64,000 nucleotides of DNA from Fodinibacter sp963730365 (GTDB lineage Bacteria; Actinomycetota; Actinomycetes; Actinomycetales; Dermatophilaceae), in contig CAVSRM010000017.1 in assembly GCA_963730365.1 (NCBI GenBank), positions 112,672 to 176,671 of the forward strand, written 5' to 3'. The notes beneath the pieces were generated by a model. That model ran no database searches, was not told the origin of the DNA, and saw nothing but the letters and a program-made list of their open reading frames with translations. How positions within the stretch are numbered: position 1 is the first letter of the stretch; the number at the start of each line of letters is the position of its first letter. Shown in pieces: positions 45,251 through 54,874 of the stretch. A program made the translations under genes and the position numbers.

Positions 45251-48200
45251 GTGTTCCACAAGATCCTCGTCGCCAACCGTGGGGAGATCGCGGTTCGCGC
45301 GTTCCGAGCCGCCACGGAGCTCGGCGCGAAGACCGTGGCCGTCTTCCCCCACGAGGACCGCACCTCCGAGCACCGGCTCAAGGCCGATGAGTCCTACGAG
45401 ATCGGTGAGCCCGGCCACCCGGTGCGTGCCTACCTCGACCACGACGACATCGTGCGCGTGGCCGTCGAGTGCGGCGCCGACGCGATCTACCCCGGCTACG
45501 GCTTCATGTCGGAGAACCCCGACCTCGCCGAGGCGTGCGCGGCGCGTGGGATCACCTTCATCGGCCCGCCGGCATCCGCCCTCCACCTCGCCGGCAACAA
45601 GGCGCGGGCCATCACGGCCGCACGGGAGGCGGGGCTGCCCACCCTCGACAGCGCGCCCCCGACGACCGACCTCGACGAGCTGGCCGCCGCGGCCGAGGGC
45701 ATCGGGTTCCCGGTGTTCGTCAAGGCCGTGAGCGGCGGCGGCGGGCGCGGCATGCGCCGCGTCGACGACCCGTCGACGCTGCGCGACTCCCTCGAGGCCG
45801 CACAGCGCGAGGCCGACGCCGCGTTCGGGGACCCTACGCTCTACCTCGAGCAGGCCGTGGTCAACCCCCGCCACATCGAGGTGCAGGTGCTCGCCGACTC
45901 CACCGGCACGGTGCTGCACCTCTTCGAGCGGGACTGCTCGGTGCAGCGCCGCCACCAGAAGGTCGTCGAGATCGCGCCCGCACCGAACCTCGACCCGGCC
46001 ACCCGCGCGCAGATGTGCGCGGACGCCGTGCGCTTCGCCGAGTCGATCGGCTACGTCAACGCCGGCACGGTCGAGTTCCTCCTCGGCGAGGACGGGCGCT
46101 ACGTCTTCATCGAGATGAACCCGCGCATCCAGGTCGAGCACACCGTGACCGAGGAGGTCACCGACGTCGACCTCGTCATCTCGCAGATGCGGATCGCCGC
46201 CGGGGAGACCTTCGAGGACCTCGAGATGCGCCAAGAGGACATCTACACCCGGGGAGCGGCCCTCCAGTGCCGGATCACCACCGAGGACCCCGCCAACGGC
46301 TTCCGACCGGATGCCGGACTGATCACCGTCTACCGCTCCGCCGGCGGTGGGGGCGTGCGCCTCGACGGCGGCACGATCTTCGTGGGTGCGCAGGTCAGCC
46401 CGCACTTCGACTCGATGCTCGTCAAGCTCACGTGCCGGGGTCGCACCTTCGACGCAGCGGTCCGTCGCGCCCGACGGGCCCTGGCGGAGTTCCGGATCCG
46501 CGGCGTGTCGACCAACATCCCCTTCCTCGAGGGAGTACTCGCCGACCCGGTGTTCCGGCGAGGCGAGGCGACCACGAGCTTCATCGACCAGCGGCCCGAG
46601 CTGCTCACGGCGCGGCTGCCGGCCGACCGTGGCACCAAGCTGCTGGCCTACCTCGCCGACGTCTCGGTGAACCGGCCCCACGGGGCGGCGACGACCACCA
46701 TCAACCCCCGCGCCAAGCTGCCCGCGCTGGAGGCCGGCGCCCCCCTCCCCCCGGGCAGCCGCGACCTGCTGCTGCGGGTCGGGCCGTCGGCCTTCGCCCA
46801 GCAGCTGCGCGAGCGCAGCGACGTCCCCGTCACCGACACGACCTTCCGCGACGCGCACCAGAGCCTGCTCGCGACGCGGATGCGCACGCGCGACCTGCTC
46901 CAGGTCGCGGGCCACGTCTCGCGGCTCACCCCCGAGCTGTTGTCGATGGAGGCCTGGGGCGGAGCCACCTACGACGTCGCGCTTCGGTTCCTGTCCGAGG
47001 ACCCGTGGGAGCGCCTGGCGCTGCTGCGCGAGGCGATGCCCAACGTCCCCCTCCAGATGCTGCTGCGCGGCCGCAACACCGTCGGCTACACGCCCTACCC
47101 CACGAAGGTGACCGACGCGTTCGTCCACGAGGCGGCACGCACCGGCCTCGACATCTTCCGGATCTTCGACTCGCTCAACGACGTCGAGCAGATGCGACCC
47201 GCCGTGGAGGCGGTGCTCGACACCGGCACTGCCGTGGCCGAGGTCGCCCTGTGCTACACCGGCAACCTCCTCGACCCGCGCGAGGAGCTGTACACCCTGG
47301 ACTACTACCTCGGCCTCGCCGAGCAGATCGTCGGGACGGGCGCGCACGTTCTCGCGATCAAGGACATGGCCGGGCTGCTCCGACCGCCCGCCGCCTCGAA
47401 GCTCGTTCGGGCCCTCCGTGAGCGCTTCGACCTCCCCGTGCACCTGCACACCCACGACACGGCCGGTGGCCAGATCGGCACCCTGCTCGCGGCGATCGAC
47501 GCCGGCGTCGATGCGGTCGACGCGGCCTGCTCCTCCATGGCCGGGACCACGAGCCAACCGAGCCTGTCCGCCCTGGTGGCAGCCACCGACGGCACCGACC
47601 GTCCGACCGGCCTGGACATCGACAAGGTCTTCTCGCTCGAGCCCTACTGGGAAGCCGTCCGGCAGGTCTACCGGCCCTTCGAGTCGGGCCTGCCCTCCCC
47701 CACCGGTCGGGTCTACTTCCACGAGATTCCCGGTGGCCAGCTGTCCAACCTGCGCCAGCAGGCGATGGCGCTCGGGCTGGGCGACCGCTTCGAGGACATC
47801 GAGAACATGTATGCCGCGGCCAACCGGATCCTCGGCAACCTCGTCAAGGTGACTCCCTCCTCGAAGGTCGTCGGCGACCTCGCGCTCGCGCTCGTCGGCG
47901 CCGGGGCGGACCCGGCCGACTTCGAGGAGAACCCGACGAAGTACGACATCCCCGACTCCGTGATCGGCTTCCTCGAGGGCGAGCTCGGCGACCCGCCCGG
48001 TGGCTGGCCCGAGCCGTTCCGGACCAAGGCGCTGCACGGTCGCAGTGCCAAGCCCCGGGTCACCGAGCTCACGCCCGAGCAGGAGGAGTCCCTGGCCTCC
48101 GACCCGAAGCGCACCCTCAACCAGCTGCTCTTCCCCGGACCGACGAAGGAGTTCGAGGACAGCCGCGAGCGCTTCGGCGACCTCTCCGTGCTGGGCACCT

Positions 48201-48634
48201 CGGAGTTCCTTCACGGCCTGGACCAGGGCGTCGAGATCGAGGCCGAGATCGAGGCGGGCAAGCGGCTCATCCTGGGGATCAGCTCGGTCGGTGACGCCGA
48301 CCGGCAGGGCGTGCGCACTGTCATGTGCACCCTCAACGGTCAGTTCCGGCCGGTGCAGGTGCGCGACCACTCGGTGTCCGCCGACGTCAAGGCCGCCGAG
48401 AAGGCCGACCCCGGGAACACCGGACACGTCGCGGCACCGTTCGCCGGCGTCGTCTCCCCCGTCGTCGCGGAGGGCGAACAGGTCGAGGCCGGCGGCGTCG
48501 TGGCGACGATCGAGGCCATGAAGATGGAGGCCAACATCACCTCGCCCGTGGCCGGGACGGTCGAGCGACTCGCCATCGCCGGCCACCAGCAGGTGGAGGG
48601 TGGCGACCTCGTCGTCGTCGTCGGCCAAACCTGA
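45251..48634 (+). CDS. pyc: Pyruvate carboxylase
   Basis: An 1127-aa biotin enzyme making oxaloacetate from pyruvate, bicarbonate and ATP. Biotin carboxylase domain at about 1-450 (KILVANRGEIAVRAFRA, KAVSGGGGRGMR, FIEMNPRIQVEHTVTEEVT); carboxyltransferase domain at about 525-800 (TDTTFRDAHQSLLATRMRT, AIKDMAGLL, HLHTHDTAGG); central tetramerisation region; C-terminal biotinyl domain with EAMKMEAN, where Lys1091 carries biotin. GTG start with GGAGGT 6 nt upstream. Monocistronic; anaplerotic partner of PPDK and malic enzyme. Confidence 0.98.
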   Translation: MFHKILVANRGEIAVRAFRAATELGAKTVAVFPHEDRTSEHRLKADESYEIGEPGHPVRAYLDHDDIVRVAVECGADAIYPGYGFMSENPDLAEACAARGITFIGPPASALHLAGNKARAITAAREAGLPTLDSAPPTTDLDELAAAAEGIGFPVFVKAVSGGGGRGMRRVDDPSTLRDSLEAAQREADAAFGDPTLYLEQAVVNPRHIEVQVLADSTGTVLHLFERDCSVQRRHQKVVEIAPAPNLDPATRAQMCADAVRFAESIGYVNAGTVEFLLGEDGRYVFIEMNPRIQVEHTVTEEVTDVDLVISQMRIAAGETFEDLEMRQEDIYTRGAALQCRITTEDPANGFRPDAGLITVYRSAGGGGVRLDGGTIFVGAQVSPHFDSMLVKLTCRGRTFDAAVRRARRALAEFRIRGVSTNIPFLEGVLADPVFRRGEATTSFIDQRPELLTARLPADRGTKLLAYLADVSVNRPHGAATTTINPRAKLPALEAGAPLPPGSRDLLLRVGPSAFAQQLRERSDVPVTDTTFRDAHQSLLATRMRTRDLLQVAGHVSRLTPELLSMEAWGGATYDVALRFLSEDPWERLALLREAMPNVPLQMLLRGRNTVGYTPYPTKVTDAFVHEAARTGLDIFRIFDSLNDVEQMRPAVEAVLDTGTAVAEVALCYTGNLLDPREELYTLDYYLGLAEQIVGTGAHVLAIKDMAGLLRPPAASKLVRALRERFDLPVHLHTHDTAGGQIGTLLAAIDAGVDAVDAACSSMAGTTSQPSLSALVAATDGTDRPTGLDIDKVFSLEPYWEAVRQVYRPFESGLPSPTGRVYFHEIPGGQLSNLRQQAMALGLGDRFEDIENMYAAANRILGNLVKVTPSSKVVGDLALALVGAGADPADFEENPTKYDIPDSVIGFLEGELGDPPGGWPEPFRTKALHGRSAKPRVTELTPEQEESLASDPKRTLNQLLFPGPTKEFEDSRERFGDLSVLGTSEFLHGLDQGVEIEAEIEAGKRLILGISSVGDADRQGVRTVMCTLNGQFRPVQVRDHSVSADVKAAEKADPGNTGHVAAPFAGVVSPVVAEGEQVEAGGVVATIEAMKMEANITSPVAGTVERLAIAGHQQVEGGDLVVVVGQT

Positions 48635-48751
48635 ACAGGACGGGTCCGCGGGTACCCAAAGCCCCGGAAGCAGCGTCCCCGGCATACGGTGAAACAACTG
48701 CACCTCGTCACGACGTGGCACGGTGCTCCAGTTCCAGCAAAGGAGATCCCC

Positions 48752-48925
48752 ATGGGTATTGGCGACAAGATGGACAACATGAAGGACGACCTGACGGGTC
48801 AGGCGAAGGAGGCCGAGGGCAAGGCCACCGGCGACGAGAGCCGCGAGACCCAGGGCAAGGCCGAGCAGTCCAAGGCCGACCTCAAGAAGGCCGGCGAGAA
48901 CGTCAAGGACTCCTTCAACAACTGA
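48752..48925 (+). CDS. CsbD family stress protein
   Basis: A 57-aa highly charged helical protein of the CsbD type (GIGDKMDNMKDDLTGQAKEAEGKATGD, then QGKAEQSKADLKKAGENVKD). Such proteins are commonly induced by general stress; the molecular role is unknown. ATG 48752 has AAGGAG 6 nt upstream; the frame is open further upstream. Followed by a perfect 17-bp-stem terminator. Confidence 0.9.
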   Translation: MGIGDKMDNMKDDLTGQAKEAEGKATGDESRETQGKAEQSKADLKKAGENVKDSFNN

Positions 48926-48947
48926 CACTCCCTCGTCGAGGGAACAC

Positions 48948-48983
48948 AACACGCCGCCTGCGAGGACTCGCAGGCGGCGTGTT
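48948..48983 (+). terminator. 17-bp-stem terminator after csbD
   Basis: AACACGCCGCCTGCGAG (48948-48964) pairs perfectly with 48967-48983; the tip must open to form a loop. It starts 22 bp after the csbD stop and shares its core with the hairpin at 20753. Confidence 0.85.
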
Positions 48984-49101
48984 CTGCTCGGTCGAGGGGT
49001 GGATGCCGCGGAGCGCGCGGCCTACCCGCTTCCGCCCGACCACCAGCATCCTGCCGAGCGGCAGCGCCGGTCACCGGCACGCTGCCGAGGGACAGCCCCG
49101 A

Positions 49102-51072
49102 CTACCAGCTCCCGCCGGACGAGCCGCCGCCGCCACCACCGGAGAAACCGCCCCCGCCGGAGAAGCCACTCGACCCCGAGGAGCCCGGCGTCGACACGAA
49201 GGTGCCCGCCGCGACCGTGGAGAAGGAATCCATGCTCGAGGCGACGTCACCGAACCCGCTGGAACTCCAGTTCCCCGAGTACCAGACCGGCCCCGCGACG
49301 ACGTGCCCGGCGGCAGCCGCTGCGGTCGCGACCTCCTCGAACACCCCCGCCCACCGGTCGGCCAGGCCGAAGACGATGGCGTAGGGCAGGAAGCGGCTGA
49401 AGACGTCCTGCGCCTCCTCCCACCTGATCTGGTTCGCCTCGGCGGTGGCGATGTACTGCCGGAACCCCAGGGACTGGGTCAGGACGGCTGACCCCTGCGC
49501 GGTGCGCGACGCCATCCGCTTGCCCAGGGTGCGGATGATGAGTCCGGCGATGGCGCCGCCGCCCGCCAGGATGAGGATCGGGGGGACGACGAAGCCGGAG
49601 TCGGCGAAGAGCACGAAGGAGGGCCCGGAGGCGACGAACCCGAGGAACACCGACAGGCCCGCGATCACCAGGCCCAGCGCCATCCAGCCGGACCGCTGCG
49701 ACTGGGGGCTGCGACGGAACCACCCCCGCTGGACGACCTCCTCGTACATCATCCGCTGCACGGCATCGAGGGTGGGCTTGAAGGTGTTCTTGAGCTGGGA
49801 GAGGGCCACCTGGTTGCCCGAGGCGAAGAGTGCATCGACCAGCGTCTGCTCGTAGGGCACCAGCGGGGCCGCCGTCGCCGGCGGCGTCAGGCGGGTGAGC
49901 AGCCAGTCATCGGCGCGGAAGACCCCCTTGTCCTCGCGCCCGATGCTCAGGTGCCCACGCACGGCGAGGTCGACGATGGTCGCGCTGACGTCGAGGACGT
50001 TCGCCTCCTCGTCCAGCACGGTTCCGAGCATGCCCGGCTGCACCCCCGGGGGCGGGTTGAACTGCACGGCGACGGTCGGCCGCGGACCACCGTTGACCAC
50101 GGTGCGCTGGTCACCGTGCCCCGGCGAGAGGCCGGGCGTCACCCCGGCGAACTGCTCGTCCCTGCCCCTGCGCCAGACGAGCAGCCCCATCAGGGCCCCG
50201 GCGAGCACCGGCAGGAGCACCCCCAGCCCCGTGGTGAGCCACGCGAGCGCGCGGGACACCCGCGGGCTCACGGGGCTGCTGGCGCCGCTGGCAGGGTCCC
50301 CCTGCCGCACGTCGGGCGTGAGGTCACCGAAGGCGTCGCGCGGGTATGAGGTGATGATGCTCGCGCCCTCCCGGGGGGCAAGGTCCGGAACCTCGAACGT
50401 CGCGGTCTCCCCGGGGGTGGCGGTGCACTGGTCGGTGGAGCCGAGCTCGCCGTAGTAGCAGGCAGCACGGGTGGCCGCGACCGGCCCGGTCACCGTCGCC
50501 GAGACGTTCTGCTGGGGAAAGTCGTTCGACGTGTCGACCATGTCGTAGTAGAACTCCGCCGTGCCGTCGCCGATGTCGTTGACGATGTGCTGCAGGCGGT
50601 AGGTCACGATGTAGTCCGCCGTGCCGCTCACGGTGAGGGACGGGCTGCCGATGCGGATCTGGCGGTAGGCACCGAAGTCCGAGATCGAGATGTCGGTCGG
50701 CGCCCCGGACGGGGACGTCACCGCGACCTCGCTCAGCTCGAAGTAGCGGTAGGCGTCCTCCTGGTCCTGGTAGCCCGCCCGGACCTGGACGTTGCGCAGG
50801 ATGCCGTGCCGCTCCTCCCCCTCGGGGAAGCGCCAGGTGATCGACTCCGTCACGACGACGGAGCCGTCGGCCTGGACCTCGAAGTCCATCTGGAGGCGGT
50901 CCGCCTGCTCCACCGTGGCCAGGGTGACGAACCCGGCGGCCCTCCCCCCGCCCGCCGGTGCCACAGCGCCGACCGGCGCTGCCATCGCAACCGGCGCCAG
51001 CAGCACGAGGAACACCACGAGGGCGCACCACAGCACCCCCCACCGGCTCGCTGACCTGCCGGCGCCGTTCAC
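49102..51072 (-). CDS. DUF2207 domain membrane protein
   Basis: A 656-aa protein with an N-terminal hydrophobic signal/anchor, an extracytoplasmic DUF2207 domain at about residues 50-245 (MDFEVQADGSVVVTESITWRFPEGEERHGILR in outline), a membrane helix near 280-305, a cytoplasmic winged-helix-like region (DLAVRGHLSIGRED), two more membrane helices near 465-520, and a conserved ending LPYAIVFGLADRWAGVFEE. It ends in a Gly/Ser-rich tail with FSGGGG repeats. Function unknown. GTG start directly follows the smpB stop with no gap. Confidence 0.9.
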   Translation of the reverse strand: MNGAGRSASRWGVLWCALVVFLVLLAPVAMAAPVGAVAPAGGGRAAGFVTLATVEQADRLQMDFEVQADGSVVVTESITWRFPEGEERHGILRNVQVRAGYQDQEDAYRYFELSEVAVTSPSGAPTDISISDFGAYRQIRIGSPSLTVSGTADYIVTYRLQHIVNDIGDGTAEFYYDMVDTSNDFPQQNVSATVTGPVAATRAACYYGELGSTDQCTATPGETATFEVPDLAPREGASIITSYPRDAFGDLTPDVRQGDPASGASSPVSPRVSRALAWLTTGLGVLLPVLAGALMGLLVWRRGRDEQFAGVTPGLSPGHGDQRTVVNGGPRPTVAVQFNPPPGVQPGMLGTVLDEEANVLDVSATIVDLAVRGHLSIGREDKGVFRADDWLLTRLTPPATAAPLVPYEQTLVDALFASGNQVALSQLKNTFKPTLDAVQRMMYEEVVQRGWFRRSPQSQRSGWMALGLVIAGLSVFLGFVASGPSFVLFADSGFVVPPILILAGGGAIAGLIIRTLGKRMASRTAQGSAVLTQSLGFRQYIATAEANQIRWEEAQDVFSRFLPYAIVFGLADRWAGVFEEVATAAAAAGHVVAGPVWYSGNWSSSGFGDVASSMDSFSTVAAGTFVSTPGSSGSSGFSGGGGFSGGGGGGSSGGSW

Positions 51073-51552
51073 TCAGTCCTCGCCACGGCGGCGGGCCGCG
51101 ATCGCCCGGTCGGCCTCCCGGGCATCCTGGCGTTCACGCAGGGCGTAGCGCTTGTCGTAGGACTTCTTGCCCTTGGCCACGGCGATCTCGACCTTGGCCC
51201 GGCCGTCCTTGAAGTAGAGGGCCAGCGGCACGATGGTGTGGCCGGTCTCGCGGGTGGCGTGCAGGATCTTGTCGAGCTCGCGGCGGTGGAGGAGGAGCTT
51301 GCGTCGTCGACGTGGGGTGTGGTTGGTCCACGTACCGCTCACGTACTCCGGGATGTGGACGCCCTCGAGCCACAGGTCGTCGGAGTCGTCGAAGCCGGCC
51401 CACCCGTCGACGAGGGACGCGCGTCCCATCCGCAGCGCCTTCACCTCGGTGCCCATGAGGACCAGGCCCGCCTCGTACGTGTCCTCGATGAGGTAGTCGT
51501 GGCGAGCCTTGCGGTTGCTCGCGACGACTTTGCGTCCGGTCTCCTTGGGCAC
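51073..51552 (-). CDS. smpB: SsrA-binding protein
   Basis: A 159-aa RNA-binding protein that brings tmRNA to stalled ribosomes. Conserved: KVVASNRKARHDYLIEDTYEAGLVLMGTEVKALR, HIPEYVSGTWTNHTPRRRRKLLLHRRE, and the basic tail GKKSYDKRYALRERQDAREADRAI. Its RNA partner ssrA lies about 6 kb away in this window. Downstream of the M23 peptidase gene; immediately followed by DUF2207. Confidence 0.97.
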   Translation of the reverse strand: MPKETGRKVVASNRKARHDYLIEDTYEAGLVLMGTEVKALRMGRASLVDGWAGFDDSDDLWLEGVHIPEYVSGTWTNHTPRRRRKLLLHRRELDKILHATRETGHTIVPLALYFKDGRAKVEIAVAKGKKSYDKRYALRERQDAREADRAIAARRRGED

Positions 51553-51601
51553 GGACCCGAGGGTACCCGCCCGCGGGCGGCCACCCCAGCCGACTACCCG
51601 C

Positions 51602-53077
51602 TCAGAGCCATCTGCGGGGGTCGGCGAAGTCGCCGTTGAGCAGCGTCTCGAAGTGCAGGTGACAGCCGTTCGAGGTGCCCGTCGTGCCGCTGTAGCCGAT
51701 CACCTGGCCGCGGCTCACGCTGCCGCCGTAGTCGGTGATCCGGGAGAGGTGGTTGTAGGTCGTCGCGAGACCCTGACCGCCGACCAGGCCGTGGTCGATG
51801 ACGATCCGGTTGCCGTAGCCCCCGCGCCCTCCGGCGGAGATGATCGTTCCGCTCGCGGCGGCCTTGACCGGCGTGCCGCAGGGGACGGCGTAGTCGCGGC
51901 CCGAGTGCAGCTTCCAGACCTTGTAGATGGGGTGGTAGCGCGAGCCGTACTCCGAGCTGATCCAGCCGGAGCTGACCGGACGGCTGAGGTAGCCGCTGCC
52001 GCTGCTGCTCGAGGAGCCCGAGGACCCCGAGGACCCCGAGGAGGACTGACCCGCTGCCTTGGCGGCGGCGTCTGCGGCCTTGCGAGCCGCGGCGGCCTTC
52101 TTCTCCGCCGCCGCCTTCTTCTGCGCCGAGGCGGCGCGTGCTGCGGCCTCCGCCTTGCGAGCCGCCTCCGCCTTGCGAGCCGCCTCCGCCTTGCGGGCCG
52201 CCTCCGCCTTGCGAGCCGCCTCCGCCTTGCGCTTGGCCTCGAGCGCGCGGGCGACGAGGATCGCCTTGAGCCGGGCCTGCTCCTGCTCGGCCGAGGCAAG
52301 ACGGGCCTTCTCGCTCGCGAGCTTCCCCTCGACGTCCTTGGCCTGCTGCTGCTGCTGCGCGGCGAGGGAGTCGAGCTGGGCCTTGGCCGACGCAGCGGCG
52401 TCACGGGCCGACGTGGCTCTCGCCAGTGCCTCCTCGGCCTGCTGCTTCTTCGCGGCCGAGTCCGCGCGCAGCGCGGACACGTGGTCCTCGAGAGCGGTCA
52501 GGCTGGCCTGCTCGGTGGCGAGGCGCTCCATCGTCTCGCCCTGGACGTCCATCACCGTGTCGACCAGGGCGATGCGGTCGGCGAACTCCTGCGGGTCGGT
52601 GCTCGAGAGCGCCATGTCGAGCTGGCCGAAGCCCTGCTCCTGGTAGATCTGGGCCGCGAACTGCGCCACCCTCGTCCGGCTGGCGAAGATCTCCTCGGTG
52701 GCCGCCTCGAGTTCCGCCTGGGCCTTGCGCTCGTTGGCCTGCGCCACCTCGAGCTCCTGGGCGGCCACGGCGTTCGCCCGGTCGGCGGCGGCCGCGGCGG
52801 CCTCGGCCTGGTCCAGCTCGGCGCGCGCGGCGGGGAGCTGGGCCTGGGTGGCCTGCAGTGCGGAGTACGCCGCGGACAGGTCGGCGCTCGTGTCGTCGAG
52901 CTGGTCCTTGAGCTGGTCGACCTGGGCGTCGACCTTGCGCTTCTCCTTGCCGGGGTCGGTCGCCGACGGCGCCGCTTCGGCGCTCGTGGCGAGCAGCGCG
53001 ACGACGCACGCCACGGCCGCACCGAGCGCAGCGATACGCCGGCGGGCAGGCGGAAGTGCCTGGTCGCTTGGTCCCAT
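51602..53077 (-). CDS. M23 family peptidoglycan endopeptidase with coiled-coil N-terminus (FtsEX-associated)
   Basis: A 491-aa exported protein. Signal peptide ends near SAEAAP. Residues 40-330 are a long coiled coil with an Ala/Lys/Glu tract that includes RKAEAA repeated five times; a Ser/Gly linker precedes the M23 domain (about 375-491: GWISSEYGSRYHPI, LHSGRDYAVPCGTPV, IVIDHGLVGG, GTSNGCHLHFETLLNG). The zinc ligands H..D and HLHF are present, so it should be active, unlike degenerate EnvC. Location directly after ftsX suggests it is the hydrolase controlled by FtsEX. Start among ATG 53077/53086 is uncertain. Confidence 0.92.
   Translation of the reverse strand: MGPSDQALPPARRRIAALGAAVACVVALLATSAEAAPSATDPGKEKRKVDAQVDQLKDQLDDTSADLSAAYSALQATQAQLPAARAELDQAEAAAAAADRANAVAAQELEVAQANERKAQAELEAATEEIFASRTRVAQFAAQIYQEQGFGQLDMALSSTDPQEFADRIALVDTVMDVQGETMERLATEQASLTALEDHVSALRADSAAKKQQAEEALARATSARDAAASAKAQLDSLAAQQQQQAKDVEGKLASEKARLASAEQEQARLKAILVARALEAKRKAEAARKAEAARKAEAARKAEAARKAEAAARAASAQKKAAAEKKAAAARKAADAAAKAAGQSSSGSSGSSGSSSSSGSGYLSRPVSSGWISSEYGSRYHPIYKVWKLHSGRDYAVPCGTPVKAAASGTIISAGGRGGYGNRIVIDHGLVGGQGLATTYNHLSRITDYGGSVSRGQVIGYSGTTGTSNGCHLHFETLLNGDFADPRRWL
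52147..52236. repeat. 18-bp coding tandem repeat, five copies
   Basis: Five nearly identical 18-bp units (minus strand) encode the RKAEAA repeat in the coiled coil of the M23 peptidase. Copy number could vary by slippage without changing the frame. Confidence 0.85.
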
Positions 53078-53169
53078 GATCACCATTGGTAACACGAATC
53101 ACACGCTGAGGGGAACCCCAGAGACGCATTTCACGGTCCCCGGCTCTCGGGTGAGCACGGGAGGACCTC

Positions 53170-54075
53170 TCAGACGCGCAGGTAACGGCGCAGGGTGACC
53201 AGGCTCGTGACGAGCGCGATGACCATCACCCCGAGGAACATCCAGGGTGCGAGAACCCAGACGTCAGAGGTCCCGATGAACGCCTGGCTCAGCGCGATCC
53301 GGCTCGCCCCCTCGTTGAAGACGTACTTCGTGACGCCGACGAGCATGCCGACCGCCAGGCCCACGCCCACCGCCGAGACGATGATCATCTCGGTGAGGAA
53401 CGGCATCCGGATCGTCCAGTTCGATGCGCCGACCAGGCGCATGATCCCGATCTCCCGCCGGCGGATGAACGCGGCCTGACGGATCGTCGTCGCCATGAGC
53501 AGGGCGGCACAGGCCACCATCAGTCCGGCGAGCAGCACGGCGAAGAACGTCACGTAGTTGATGATCGTGAAGAACTTGCTGAGCACCTTCTCCTGGTCCT
53601 GCACCGTGGCGACCCCCGGCGCGCCCTCGAACTGGCTCGTGACGACGGCGTACTTCGTCGGGTCGCTCAGCTGCACGCGCATGCTCTGCGGGATGTCGCC
53701 GACCTGCACGTTCCCGGCGATCGGGCTGTTGCGGAACTGCTCCTTGAACCGGTCGAAGGCCTCCTGCTCGGACTCGTAGAAGACGGCCTTGACCTCCGGC
53801 AGGGCCTCCAGCTGGCGCTGGATGGCCTCCTTCTCGGCGTCGGTGACGGCCCGGCCCTCGCAGTTGGGCTGCAGCGAGTTCTGGGTGCACAGGTAGATCG
53901 AGACCTGGATCCGGTCGTACCAGTAGCCCTTCATCGTGTCGGCCTGCCGCTGGGCGAGCAGGCCCAGCCCCAGGAGGAACATCGACACCATCGTCACGAG
54001 CACGACGGAGATGGCCATCGAGAGGTTGCGGCGCAGGCCGGAGCCGACCTCTGAGAGGAGGAAGCGGGGTTTCAC
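53170..54075 (-). CDS. ftsX: Cell division protein FtsX
   Basis: A 301-aa membrane protein partnering FtsE. Four membrane helices: one near 20-42 and three in the second half (FFAVLLAGLMVACAALLMATTI, MIIVSAVGVGLAVGMLVGV, and WMFLGVMVIALVTSLV, given in outline). The extracellular domain between the first two contains a Cys pair (YLCTQNSLQPNCEG), as in actinobacterial FtsX. The cytoplasmic IRRREIGIMRLVGASNWTIRMPF coupling segment is conserved. Starts 3 bp after the ftsE stop. Confidence 0.97.
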   Translation of the reverse strand: MKPRFLLSEVGSGLRRNLSMAISVVLVTMVSMFLLGLGLLAQRQADTMKGYWYDRIQVSIYLCTQNSLQPNCEGRAVTDAEKEAIQRQLEALPEVKAVFYESEQEAFDRFKEQFRNSPIAGNVQVGDIPQSMRVQLSDPTKYAVVTSQFEGAPGVATVQDQEKVLSKFFTIINYVTFFAVLLAGLMVACAALLMATTIRQAAFIRRREIGIMRLVGASNWTIRMPFLTEMIIVSAVGVGLAVGMLVGVTKYVFNEGASRIALSQAFIGTSDVWVLAPWMFLGVMVIALVTSLVTLRRYLRV

Positions 54076-54078
54076 GGC

Positions 54079-54774
54079 TCAGTCCTCGATCGGGTTGTGG
54101 TAGGTGGCGTCCTCCTGGTCACGGATGACCCGGCCGTCCTCGAGCTGCAGCACGCGGCGCCGCACGTCGTTGACGATGTCGTGGTCGTGCGTGGCCATGA
54201 CGATGGTCGTCCCCGTGCGGTTGATCCGGTCGAGGAGACGGACGATGTCGAGGCTGATCCCCTGGTCGAGGTTTCCGGTGGGCTCGTCGCACAGGAGGAT
54301 CTGCGGCCGGTTGACGATGGCGCGGGCGATGGCCACCCGCTGCTGCTCACCGCCGGAGAGCTGGTGGGGGAACCGCTTTCCCTTGCCCTCGAGCCCGACC
54401 GTCTCGAGGGTCTCGGGCACGAGCTGGCGGATGACGTGCCCCGGCTTGCCGATCACCTGGAGGGCGTAGGCCACGTTCTCGTGCACCGTCTTGTTGGGCA
54501 GCAGCCGGAAGTCCTGGAACACCGCGCCCATCTCGCGGCGCAGTCGCGGCACCTGCCGCATCGGCATCTTGTTCAGGTCGTGCCCGGCGACGAGCACGAC
54601 ACCGTTGGTGGCCGCCTCCTCACGGAGCGCGAGGCGGAGCAGGGTGGACTTGCCCGAACCCGAGGGACCCACGACGAAGACGAACTCACCGCGCTCGATG
54701 TCGACGGTGACGTCGTCGATGGCGGCCCGGGTGGACCGTGGATACACCTTGGAGACGTTCTCGAAGCGGATCAT
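54079..54774 (-). CDS. ftsE: Cell division ATP-binding protein FtsE
   Basis: A 231-aa ABC ATPase. Walker A VGPSGSGKSTLLRL, Q-loop FQDFRLLP, signature HQLSGGEQQRVAIARAIV, Walker B ILLCDEPTGNLD, and H-loop MATHDHDIV. FtsEX transmits ATP hydrolysis to an extracellular peptidoglycan hydrolase, here probably the M23 peptidase encoded next. ATG 54774; the frame is open well upstream. Confidence 0.97.
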   Translation of the reverse strand: MIRFENVSKVYPRSTRAAIDDVTVDIERGEFVFVVGPSGSGKSTLLRLALREEAATNGVVLVAGHDLNKMPMRQVPRLRREMGAVFQDFRLLPNKTVHENVAYALQVIGKPGHVIRQLVPETLETVGLEGKGKRFPHQLSGGEQQRVAIARAIVNRPQILLCDEPTGNLDQGISLDIVRLLDRINRTGTTIVMATHDHDIVNDVRRRVLQLEDGRVIRDQEDATYHNPIED

Positions 54775-54874
54775 GCGCGGTGGTGCCTCACGGGCGGTCG
54801 GGGTCAGGGGACGGGGGGTCGCGGCTGGCAGGACGCCCACCGTCGAGGATAGGTCGGGAGGCTCGGGATGCCGG

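Noticed and set aside
44978..48952. 1324-codon open frame on the minus strand opposite pyc
   Set aside because: It is an antisense shadow of pyruvate carboxylase in high-GC DNA; low-complexity Gly/Val/Arg/Glu-rich translation, no domain, and it runs through the tmRNA promoter.
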